Shown: piece after piece, positions 1 to 6,344 of the stretch
Layout of the letters: the number at the start of each line of letters is the position of its first letter
Numbering within the stretch: the stretch's first letter is position 1
DNA from: SKLM01 sp964390305
GTDB taxonomy: Bacteria > Chloroflexota > Anaerolineae > B4-G1
Assembly: GCA_964390305.1 (NCBI GenBank)
Contig: CAYMHT010000074.1
Span: forward strand, 1 to 13,184
DNA length: 13,184 nucleotides
Direction: 5' to 3'
Notes under the pieces: generated by a model
What the model saw: only the letters and a program-made list of their open reading frames with translations
What the model was told of the DNA's origin: nothing
The model's database searches: none
Position numbers and translations under genes: made by a program

Positions 1-1
1 T

Positions 2-907
2 TCGTATAGTGAGCCTAGACGCATCGTGCTCTCCGGCGAGGTGAGGGGGAGGCGCCGGCAGTTCGTCTACGAGGGGACGTTTGGCGCCGAGGGTGGAGAT
101 GATGGCTCGGACGGAGGCATCACGAGCTTCATTCCCCGTCTGTGGGCCACGCGCAAGATCGGCTATCTACTGACCCAGATCCGACTCCACGGCGAGAAGG
201 AGGAGTGGGTGGAGGCCGTGGTGGACCTGAGCGTGGAGTACGGCATCGTCACGCCCTACACGTCGTTCCTCATCGAGGAGGAGGACGTCCTCACCGATGC
301 GGGCCGCGAGAGGGCGGCGTGGGAGCTCATGGCCACCCCCTCCCCGGCGGCGTCCGGCGCACCGGCGGTGGAGATGGCCGAGGAGCAGGCGAAGCTGCGC
401 TCCGCGGACTCGGTGGCTCCCTCGGCGGGCGCTGGGGGCGAGGCGTCGGGGGAGGGCGCCCAGCGGGCGGTGCGTCACGTCGGGGCAAAGACCTTCGTCC
501 TGGAGGATGGGACCTGGATCGATACGGCGTTCAACCCCGACACGATGACGACAGAGCAGATCGGCTTCGGCTCGGAGGCCTACTTCGACCTGCTGGCGAC
601 GCGGCCGGCCTGGGGCGAGTACCTGGCGCTGGGCGACCGGGTCATTTTCGTCGTCGACGAGGCTGGGGAGCCGATCGCCTACGAGATAGTCGAAGAGGCC
701 CAGGGGGCTGCACAGCTGCCCGCCACGGAGACCCCGCCAGACCCAACGCCGACGGACGAACCCACCGAGCCGGGACAGGCTTTCCCGTCGCCCACGCCCG
801 GCGACGACAACCCCCCTCCGCCGTCGAGCGGACTCTGCCCTGGAGCGATGGCGATGTCCGCTGTGGCGCTGGCTGCACTGATGGTCCAGGGAAGCTGGCG
901 GCGTTGA
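2..907 (+). CDS. VIT/von Willebrand A-type secreted protein, C-terminal part (5' end outside window)
   Basis: The frame is open to the window edge, so this is the last 301 residues of a longer protein; the GTG at 26 is only an internal codon. Residues about 45-90 (LWATRKIGYLL, then YGIVTPYTSFL) match the segment that follows the VWA domain in inter-alpha-trypsin-inhibitor-like VIT/VWA proteins. After a low-complexity Ala/Gly/Glu stretch comes the usual small C-terminal domain (KTFVLEDGTWIDT, then FGSEAYFDLLA). A Pro/Thr/Asp-rich linker then leads to a tail with Ser-Ser-Gly-Leu-Cys-Pro, a hydrophobic stretch and a final Arg-Arg, which suggests export and surface anchoring. Family members are thought to mediate adhesion or protein contacts, but the ligand here is unknown. 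The VIT and VWA domains themselves, including the MIDAS metal site, lie upstream of the window. It is the only + strand gene and converges on the minus-strand operon. Confidence 0.8.
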   Translation, partial: SYSEPRRIVLSGEVRGRRRQFVYEGTFGAEGGDDGSDGGITSFIPRLWATRKIGYLLTQIRLHGEKEEWVEAVVDLSVEYGIVTPYTSFLIEEEDVLTDAGRERAAWELMATPSPAASGAPAVEMAEEQAKLRSADSVAPSAGAGGEASGEGAQRAVRHVGAKTFVLEDGTWIDTAFNPDTMTTEQIGFGSEAYFDLLATRPAWGEYLALGDRVIFVVDEAGEPIAYEIVEEAQGAAQLPATETPPDPTPTDEPTEPGQAFPSPTPGDDNPPPPSSGLCPGAMAMSAVALAALMVQGSWRR

Positions 908-930
908 CCAGGAGGCAAGGGGCCCGCGAT

Positions 931-1293
931 TCCTCTCCGCTGAGGGGAGAGGCCAGGTGAGGGGCGACGGTTCCTCTTCCCTGAGAGGAGAGGCCAGGTG
1001 AGGCGTGACGATCCCTCTCCCCTGAGAGGAGAGCCGAGGTGAGCGGTGACGGTCCCTCTCCCCTGTGGGGAGAGGTTAGGTAAGGGGGGAAGAGGCCGCG
1101 GTCCCTCTCCCCTGAGAGGAGAGGCGAGGTGAGCGGTGACGATCCCTCTCCCCCGTGCGGAGAGGCCAGGTGAGGGGTGACGGTCCCTCTCCCCCGTGCG
1201 GAGAGGCCAGGTGAGGGGGGAAGAGGCCGCGGTCCCTCTCCCCTGAGGGGAGAGGTTAGGTGAGGGGGGAAGAGGCCGCGATCCCTCTCCCCT
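931..1293. repeat. Hairpin-forming tandem repeat array, 41- and 49-bp units
   Basis: Eight full units and one partial unit start at 931, 972, 1012, 1053, 1102, 1143, 1184, 1233 and 1282, giving spacings of 41, 40, 41, 49, 41, 41, 49 and 49 bp. Each begins with CCTCTCC and carries GGAGAGG a few bases later, a 7-bp stem. In the units at 1053 and 1233 the stem grows to 9 bp with a 3-base loop. The loop varies (TGAGA, TGT, CCGTGC) while the stem arms are kept; the unit at 972 has a change that still allows a G.U pair. The two lengths differ by 8 bp in the linker (GGTGACGG against GGGGAAGAGGCCGCGG). The array starts 24 bp after the VWA gene stop and lies between converging genes. No protein-coding capacity is credible here. 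The units resemble GC-rich palindromic interspersed repeats seen in many bacterial genomes. Confidence 0.9.
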
Positions 1294-1360
1294 GGTATGC
1301 TAGGCCGTTGGTAAAATAGGAGAGCAGGCACACGGCAGACCGCCCCCCTCTGGGTACCGC

Positions 1361-1393
1361 AAAAAAGGGCCCGTCCCTGGAAAGGGACAGGCC
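1361..1393 (-). terminator. Rho-independent terminator of the minus-strand gcv operon
   Basis: Read on the minus strand, GGCC, one mismatch and GTCCCT pair with AGGGAC and GGCC around a 4-base TTCC loop, and a run of six T follows at once (the A run 1361-1366 on the + strand). It lies about 70 bp past the stop of the SRPBCC gene, where an operon terminator is expected. On the + strand the stem is followed only by GTCTCTT, so termination of the VWA transcript from the other side would be weak at best. Confidence 0.88.
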
Positions 1394-1462
1394 GTCTCTT
1401 GTGGGCGCGATCTCAGCCGGACCCTGATGCATTCCGCCGAGCTCAGGGTTTCACCCCGTGGC

Positions 1463-1927
1463 TCAGGTTTCCGCCTCCATTTGCTCCTTCAGGTTCTCGA
1501 GACTCTGCCTGATCGCCCGGCGCGTCCTGCCTCTCCTGATCAGCGCGTCGGTGAGACGGCCCAGGATGCCGCGAGGCCGATACTCCCACGTGAAGGCGAC
1601 GCGGGTGCCCGCCCCCGACCTCGCCAGGTCCCACCTCTCGTTACCGCCGACGAAGTAGCTGCTCGGCGCTGCGTCTATCACCGCCAGCTTCGAGCTGCTG
1701 GGATAGTGATATTCCACAAACTCGCCTTCCCAGCTGAAGACCGTGCCGCCCAGGGCGGGGCAGGCGTCGACCCGGATCACGGTCCCCCTGCGAACGGGTT
1801 TCGGCGTGAGGGCTCTCACCCGCGTGACGCGCTCATCCCACTCGGGCCGCCGCTCCAGGTCGTGGCAGAACCGGAAGACGGCCGTCGGCTGCCCTCCTAC
1901 CTCGATCTCCGCTGCGATGCGAGCCAT
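1463..1927 (-). CDS. SRPBCC-family (polyketide cyclase/START-like) protein
   Basis: A 154-residue protein that fits one helix-grip SRPBCC domain. It opens with ARIAAEIEVGGQPTAVFRFC, the usual first strand and helix ('V..f..vsd..r.peWd'). EWDERVTRV follows at about residue 29, and GAGTRVAFTWEYRPRG near residue 105 is the typical last strands before the long C-terminal helix (to residue 154, ending LENLKEQMEAET). Such domains bind hydrophobic ligands or lipids; the ligand cannot be read from sequence. The ATG at 1927 is preceded by a GGGGAGGA ribosome binding site at good spacing. The gene starts 37 bp after gcvPB and is followed by the terminator at 1361-1393, so it is probably the last gene of the gcv transcript, though no functional link to glycine cleavage is evident. 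Confidence 0.8.
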   Translation of the reverse strand: MARIAAEIEVGGQPTAVFRFCHDLERRPEWDERVTRVRALTPKPVRRGTVIRVDACPALGGTVFSWEGEFVEYHYPSSSKLAVIDAAPSSYFVGGNERWDLARSGAGTRVAFTWEYRPRGILGRLTDALIRRGRTRRAIRQSLENLKEQMEAET

Positions 1928-1964
1928 GTCGGCGTCCTCCCCGTAGGTCGGTGCGTGGCCAGGT

Positions 1965-3446
1965 CTACGTCTCGTCCTCGCCGGGCTGCCAGCGCAGGAT
2001 CAGGTCCCGGGCGGCCTTGACCTCATCCAGCCGACGCACCGGTGCGCTGTATGGAGCCTCGTGGAGCCGGTCCGGATCTTCCCGTGCCTCGGCGACGATG
2101 TTGAGCATCGCGTCGGCAAAGGCGTCTAGCGTCTGCTTGCTCTCCGTCTCCGTCGGCTCGACCATCAGGGCCTCGTCGACGATCAAGGGGAAGTAGACCG
2201 TGGGGGCGTGGAACCCGTAGTCCATCAGCCGCTTCGCCACGTCCATCGTGTGCACGTCGGCTTCCTGCACGTCCTCCGGTGGACCCGCCAGGACGAACTC
2301 GTGCATGCAGATCCGGTCGTACGGCAGTGGATAGGTCTCCTTCAGCAGGTCCTTAAGGTAGTTTGCGTTGAGCACGGCGTGTTGGGCGGCCCGGCGCAGC
2401 CCCGCCGGCCCCAGCATGCGGATGTACGTGTACGCCTTGACCATCACGCCGAAGTGACCGTAGAAGCTCTTCACGCGGCCGATGCTCTGCGGCGGCATCG
2501 ACAGGGTGAAGAACGGCAGATCGGCCTCCGATCGCTCCGGGTCGACCTTCACCATCGGACCGGGCAGAAAATCGACCAGCGTGCGCGAGGCGCCCACCGG
2601 CCCAGACCCGGGACCACCGCCGCCGTGGGGCGTGCTGAAGGTCTTATGCAAGTTGAAGTGGAGGACGTCGAAGCCGAGGTCGCCGGGACGGGCGATCCCC
2701 AGCAGCGCGTTCATATTCGCACCGTCGCCGTACATCAGGCCCCCGTGCTCGTGGACGACGGCGCAGATCTGCTCCACCTGCTTCTCGAACAGCCCGAGCG
2801 TGTTCGGATTGGTGAGCATCATGCCCACCAGGCGGTCGCTGTGCTCGTCGCAGGCTGCCTCTAGCGCTCCCAGATCGACGTCTCCTTGCTCATCGGAGGG
2901 AATCTCGATGACCTCCATGCCGCTCATCGACGTGCTCGCGGGGTTGGTGCCGTGGGCCGAGTCTGGAATCAGCATCACGTCACGGCCCGTGTCGCCGCGA
3001 TTCTGATGGTAGACGCGCATCATCAAGACGCCGGTCAGCTCTCCGTGGGCCCCCGCGGCCGGCTGCAGGCTCACGCTGGCAAACCCGCCGATCTCCTGGA
3101 GGAACTCCTGCAGGCTGTACATCAGGAACAGCGCCCCTTGTACCGTTTCCTCTTCCTGGTATGGATGGAGAGCCGTGAAGCCTGGCAGTCGGGCCATCGC
3201 CTCGTTGATCTTAGGGTTGTACTTCATGGTGCAGGAGCCGAGGGGATAGAAGCCGGTGTCGACGCCATAGTTGATCTGCGACAGGCGGGTGTAGTGCCGA
3301 ATCAGATCTAGCTCGCTGACCTCGGGAAGCGTCAGGTCCTCGCGGACCAGACCCTCGGGCAATGGGGCACGGGGTACGTCGAGCTCCGGCAAGGAGGCGG
3401 CGCAGCGACCGGGTTCTGAAATCTCGAAGATCAGTGGCCTGCTCAC
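1965..3446 (-). CDS. gcvPB: Glycine dehydrogenase (decarboxylating) subunit 2 (P-protein beta part)
   Basis: A 493-residue protein, the normal length for the C-terminal half of a split P-protein. With GcvPA it forms the PLP enzyme that decarboxylates glycine and passes the aminomethyl group to lipoyl-GcvH. FYPLGSCTMKYNP (about 66-78) and the segment around LIPDSAHGTNPAS (159-171) are hallmark motifs. The PLP Schiff-base lysine is K268 in NLHKTFSTPHGGGG. It starts at a GTG that overlaps the gcvPA stop by 4 bp (GTGA), pointing to translational coupling of the two subunits. No key residue is missing. Confidence 0.97.
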   Translation of the reverse strand: MSRPLIFEISEPGRCAASLPELDVPRAPLPEGLVREDLTLPEVSELDLIRHYTRLSQINYGVDTGFYPLGSCTMKYNPKINEAMARLPGFTALHPYQEEETVQGALFLMYSLQEFLQEIGGFASVSLQPAAGAHGELTGVLMMRVYHQNRGDTGRDVMLIPDSAHGTNPASTSMSGMEVIEIPSDEQGDVDLGALEAACDEHSDRLVGMMLTNPNTLGLFEKQVEQICAVVHEHGGLMYGDGANMNALLGIARPGDLGFDVLHFNLHKTFSTPHGGGGPGSGPVGASRTLVDFLPGPMVKVDPERSEADLPFFTLSMPPQSIGRVKSFYGHFGVMVKAYTYIRMLGPAGLRRAAQHAVLNANYLKDLLKETYPLPYDRICMHEFVLAGPPEDVQEADVHTMDVAKRLMDYGFHAPTVYFPLIVDEALMVEPTETESKQTLDAFADAMLNIVAEAREDPDRLHEAPYSAPVRRLDEVKAARDLILRWQPGEDET

Positions 3447-4777
3447 GATGCCACCTCCTCCAGCGCCTGTGCCAGCAGGTCGATCTCCTGGCGAGGATTC
3501 ATCTCCGTCACGCAGAGCAGCATGTGGCTCTCCAGATCGGCGTAATCCTGCCCCAGGTCGTAGCCGCCCATAATGGCCCAGCCTGCGAGCAGGTCATCGT
3601 TGATCTCTTGGACGGGCCTGGGACAGCGGACGACGAACTCCTTGAAGAAGGGCGCCTCGCGGAGAACCGTATAGCCGTCCAGCGCATCGATCAGGTCGGC
3701 GGCGTAATGCGCCTTGTGGTAGCAGAGCTCCGCCACCTGGCGCATGCCGCACCTGCCCAGAGCGGCCATATACACCGCCGCTGCCAGCGCCATCAGCCCC
3801 TGGTTGGTGCAGATGTTCGATGTGGCTCGTTCGCGACGGATGTGTTGCTCGCGGGTCGAGAGGGTCAGCACGAAGCCGCGCTCGCCCTCGGCGTCCACCG
3901 TCTGTCCCACCAGACGACCCGCCATCCTGCGCACGTGTTTCTTCTTGGCGGCGAAGAAGCCCAGGTACGGGCCGCCGAAGTTTAGACCGAGACCGAGGCC
4001 CTGACCTTCCCCAACCACGACGTCGGCCCCGAACTCCCCAGGCGGCTTCAGGAGGCCCAATGCAATCGGGTCCGCCACCACGACAAAGAGGGCCCCGGCG
4101 GCCTCCGCCGCCTCGCCAAGGGCACTCAGGTCCTCGAACCGGCCGAGGAAGTCGGGGTACTGGACGATGAGACAGGCCGTGTTCTCGTCCAGCAGATCTT
4201 CCAGCCCGGCGGAACCCCCCGTGTCCTCCACGATAGTCAGGTCGAGTCCCTGCGTGTACGCGCGCACCACCTCGCGATACTCCGGATGAACGAACTGCGA
4301 CATCACCACCTTCTTTCTCCGCATCCGATGGACGTTGATGGCGGTGATGACGGCCTCCGCGGTGGAGGTAGCCCCATCGTAGTGCGAGGCGTTTGAGACG
4401 TCCATGCCAGTGAGCTCGCAGATCATCGTCTGATACTCGAAGATGGACTGGAGCGTTCCCTGGCTGACCTCCGGTTGATAGGGGGTGTAAGCGGAGTAGA
4501 ACTCGCCGCGGCTGATGACGGCGTCCACGACCGCGGGAACGAAGTGCCGGTAGGCGCCGGCCCCCAGGAAGCAGGATCCTTCGGCGGTGGTCAGGTTGGC
4601 GTCGGCGAGGGATTCAAGCTCCCATCTCGCGCCGATCTCTGAAACGGCGGGAGGGAGCTGCAGGTCTGGAAAGCGGGCGTGTTCGGGTACGTCGCGGAAG
4701 AGGTCTTCGAGTGACGGGACACCGATCGTCTCGAGCATCGCTCTCCGATCGGCGTCGCTGTGAGGGATGTATGGCAT
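3443..4777 (-). CDS. gcvPA: Glycine dehydrogenase (decarboxylating) subunit 1 (P-protein alpha part)
   Basis: A 444-residue protein, the usual size of the N-terminal half of a split P-protein. It starts with YIPHSDADRRAMLETIG, typical of GcvPA. It contains FLGAGAYRHFVPAVVD, then the YTPYQPEVSQGTLQ motif, and NASHYDGATSTAEA, which are conserved in this subunit. Together with GcvPB it makes the heterotetrameric glycine decarboxylase. The ATG at 4777 has a strong upstream site (GAGGTGAT, about 4 bp before the start). It lies 75 bp downstream of gcvH and overlaps gcvPB by 4 bp. The 75-bp gap holds no evident gene or terminator, so gcvH, gcvPA and gcvPB are likely one transcript. Confidence 0.97.
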   Translation of the reverse strand: MPYIPHSDADRRAMLETIGVPSLEDLFRDVPEHARFPDLQLPPAVSEIGARWELESLADANLTTAEGSCFLGAGAYRHFVPAVVDAVISRGEFYSAYTPYQPEVSQGTLQSIFEYQTMICELTGMDVSNASHYDGATSTAEAVITAINVHRMRRKKVVMSQFVHPEYREVVRAYTQGLDLTIVEDTGGSAGLEDLLDENTACLIVQYPDFLGRFEDLSALGEAAEAAGALFVVVADPIALGLLKPPGEFGADVVVGEGQGLGLGLNFGGPYLGFFAAKKKHVRRMAGRLVGQTVDAEGERGFVLTLSTREQHIRRERATSNICTNQGLMALAAAVYMAALGRCGMRQVAELCYHKAHYAADLIDALDGYTVLREAPFFKEFVVRCPRPVQEINDDLLAGWAIMGGYDLGQDYADLESHMLLCVTEMNPRQEIDLLAQALEEVAS

Positions 4778-4852
4778 AGATCACCTCGGGCGCGACATGC
4801 AGAACGTGGAACCAGACGAGAGCCGCCCGCTCCGCACGCCACGTCTTGAGGC

Positions 4853-5242
4853 CTACCCCTCCTCTTCCTGGACAAACGTCTCGTACTCATCGGGCCCCAT
4901 CAGGTCCTCCAGCTCATCGGGGTCGGATGGTTCGAGGCGGATCATCCAGCCCTCACCGTACGGATCCTGATTGACCAGCTCTGGGGCGCCTTCGAGCTCC
5001 TCATTCATGGCCGTGATCTCCCCCCCCACCGGGGCGTAGAGATCCGATGCTGCCTTCACCGATTCGACGATGCCGTAGGGCTCACCGGCTTCGAAGACGT
5101 CTCCAACCATCGGTAGTTCGACATACACGACGTCGGAGAGGGTCTCCTGGGCGTGGTCGGTGATGCCGCAGACCACTTCATCGCCCTCAAGGCGTGCCCA
5201 TTCGTGGGTCTCGGTATAGCGAGCTTCGCGATCGACTTTCAT
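4853..5242 (-). CDS. gcvH: Glycine cleavage system H protein (lipoyl carrier)
   Basis: A 129-residue protein, normal for GcvH, which shuttles the aminomethyl intermediate between the P, T and L proteins on a lipoyl arm. It opens YTETHEWARLEGDEVVCGIT, the standard N-terminus. The lipoylation lysine is K63 in GIVESVKAASDLYAPVGG. EELEGAPELVNQDPYGEGWM matches the conserved C-terminal part. The ATG at 5242 has a strong site (AAGGAG) upstream. It begins 63 bp after the tRNA-Val gene with no convincing promoter or riboswitch between them, so it is probably read from the promoter at 5400-5428. gcvT, which often neighbours gcvH, is not in the window. Confidence 0.97.
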   Translation of the reverse strand: MKVDREARYTETHEWARLEGDEVVCGITDHAQETLSDVVYVELPMVGDVFEAGEPYGIVESVKAASDLYAPVGGEITAMNEELEGAPELVNQDPYGEGWMIRLEPSDPDELEDLMGPDEYETFVQEEEG

Positions 5243-5305
5243 TGTTATGCTCCTTTTTTGGGTAATGGCTATGCGGTAGGGCCTGACGTCGAAAACGAAC
5301 GCAGG

Positions 5306-5379
5306 TGGGCGGTATAGGACTCGAACCTATGACCTCCTCCTTGTAAGGGAGGCGCTCTGACCAGCTGAGCTAACCGCCC
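5306..5379 (-). tRNA. tRNA-Val (anticodon TAC)
   Basis: A 74-nt cloverleaf on the minus strand. The acceptor arm GGGCGGT pairs with ACCGCCC; the D arm is GCTC/GAGC; the anticodon arm CCTCC/GGAGG closes the loop CTTACAA, giving anticodon TAC (Val); the T arm ATAGG/CCTAT closes TTCGAGT; the discriminator base is A. The next bases are CCT, so the 3' CCA is not encoded and must be added by the nucleotidyltransferase. It sits between dcd and gcvH in the same orientation. Confidence 0.97.
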
Positions 5380-5399
5380 CTGACGAGCGGTTACCATCG

Positions 5400-5428
5400 A
5401 TTATACTCAGGAATACGAACCTCGTCAA
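5400..5428 (-). promoter_or_regulatory. Sigma-70-type promoter for tRNA-Val and probably the gcv operon
   Basis: On the minus strand a TTGACG -35 box (5423-5428) is followed by a 17-bp spacer and a perfect TATAAT -10 box (5400-5405). The expected start, about 7 bp below the -10 box, leaves a leader of roughly 10-15 nt before the mature tRNA 5' end at 5379. It fits between the dcd stop codon (5431) and the tRNA. No other minus-strand promoter this good was seen in the window. Confidence 0.88.
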
Positions 5429-5430
5429 CG

Positions 5431-6306
5431 CTAGAGCCGTGGCAGGACGATCGATTCCTGCCGCTGGTACTTCCCCTTCTTGTCGGCGTAGGAGACCTCA
5501 CATTCGTCGTCGCCCTGGAAGAAGAGCACCTGCGCGATGCCCTCGTTCGCATAGATCTTGGCCGGGAGTGGGGTGGTGTTGCTAATCTCCAACGTCACAT
5601 ATCCCTCCCACTCCGGCTCGAAGGGCGTCACGTTGACGATGATGCCGCAACGCGCGTAGGAGCTCTTGCCGACGCAGATCGTCAGCACGCTCCGCGGAAC
5701 CCGGAAGTACTCGACGGTGCGGCCGAGCGCGAACGAGTTGGGCGGGATGACGCAGACGTCGCCCTCGAAGTCGACGAACGAATCCGCATCGAACTTCTTG
5801 GGGTCGACGATGATCGACTTGTTCGACCTTAACTCTGCCAGGGCCCGGGAGGCCGCGTTTCGCCTGCGCGTGAGATAGGGCAGCACCTGCGACAGGACGT
5901 ACTGGACGTCGGCCGGTTTGGTGACGACGAGGCTGAATCGTCCATCGCTCCGTTCCTGCAGGTGTCCCGTCCCGACGGTCGCTCGAAGCTGCTCCAGAAG
6001 CTGCCGATCGTTCTCGCCGAAACTGAGGGTCAAATGTGCTCTGCCGCTGACCTCCGAGACCCGGTATCCGATCTCACCCTCCGCGTCGACGAAGCCGGCC
6101 ACGTAGGCGGACTGGACGTCCGAGAGCTTCGCCGCGGTGATCTCCGGCTGGAAGATCTTGAACTCGTCGGCCACACGGATGTCATAGCCGTAGGAGGAGA
6201 GTCCGTAGGAGATCACGCCGTCGCTCACCTGGCCGTCGACGAACGGTTCGATCATTCCCTCCTCGAGCGCCAACGTCCGAATCCAATGGTCAGGCTTTAG
6301 TCCCAT
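5431..6306 (-). CDS. dcd: dCTP deaminase with an in-frame LAGLIDADG domain insertion
   Basis: dCTP deaminase makes dUTP from dCTP for thymidylate synthesis and works as a trimer. Residues 1-52 (MGLKPDHWIRTLALEEGMIE to DEFKIF) and about 164-291 (IIVDPKKFDADSFVDFEGDV to LPRL) together give the normal length of about 183. The catalytic residues are present: E240 in VTLEISN, with S215 and R219 in GKSSYARCG (equivalents of E. coli E138, S111 and R115). Between the halves lie about 108 extra residues with a LAGLIDADG motif, annotated separately. The ATG at 6306 has AGGAGT 8 bp upstream and matches the family's usual N-terminus. It starts 38 bp after argS. The reading frame is intact across both junctions, so the full 291-residue chain should be made. 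Whether it is spliced is doubtful because no intein splice residues are visible. Confidence 0.93.
   Translation of the reverse strand: MGLKPDHWIRTLALEEGMIEPFVDGQVSDGVISYGLSSYGYDIRVADEFKIFQPEITAAKLSDVQSAYVAGFVDAEGEIGYRVSEVSGRAHLTLSFGENDRQLLEQLRATVGTGHLQERSDGRFSLVVTKPADVQYVLSQVLPYLTRRRNAASRALAELRSNKSIIVDPKKFDADSFVDFEGDVCVIPPNSFALGRTVEYFRVPRSVLTICVGKSSYARCGIIVNVTPFEPEWEGYVTLEISNTTPLPAKIYANEGIAQVLFFQGDDECEVSYADKKGKYQRQESIVLPRL
5818..6147 (-). mobile_element. LAGLIDADG homing-endonuclease domain inserted in dcd (no intein splice domain seen)
   Basis: Residues about 54-163 of the dcd product have no counterpart in ordinary dCTP deaminases. They contain SAYVAGFVDAEGEIGYRV (66-83), a single LAGLIDADG helix with the metal-binding acidic residue kept (E76). 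Then comes LTLSFGENDRQLLEQLRATV, and near the end a strand followed by VLSQVLPYLTRRRNAASRAL, a pattern common in this endonuclease family. One motif implies action as a homodimer. Boundaries are estimated to within a few codons by matching both flanks to normal dcd. There is no Cys/Ser at the left edge and no His-Asn plus Cys/Ser/Thr at the right (it reads RSNKSII). At about 110 residues it has no space for a Hint splicing domain. Base composition by eye is like the host gene. Confidence 0.85.
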
Positions 6307-6344
6307 ACCGAGTTACTCCTGGTTCGTTCTCCGTCTGTGTGGCT

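Noticed and set aside
931..1293. CRISPR array
   Set aside because: The units are adjacent near-copies over their whole length, with no unique spacers, and no cas genes are in the window.
642..1331. A 229-codon minus-strand reading frame across the repeat array
   Set aside because: Its translation is mostly repeat units of the Ser-Pro-Leu-x-Gly-Glu-Gly type, it runs antisense into the VWA gene, and it has no ribosome site or domain. It is a by-product of the repeats.
5243..5305. Glycine riboswitch ahead of gcvH
   Set aside because: Only 63 bp separate the tRNA and gcvH, too short for a glycine aptamer, and no typical aptamer stems are seen.
5818..6147. dcd insert as a group I intron with a read-through ORF
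   Set aside because: The frame is open from exon to exon with no stop, and a group I core plus an endonuclease would need more than 330 bp. Without folding software this is judged unlikely rather than excluded.
5431..6306. dcd insert as a classical intein
   Set aside because: There is no Cys/Ser/Thr with a following Hint block at the left edge and no His-Asn plus nucleophile at the right. At about 108 residues it is too short for a splicing domain plus an endonuclease.
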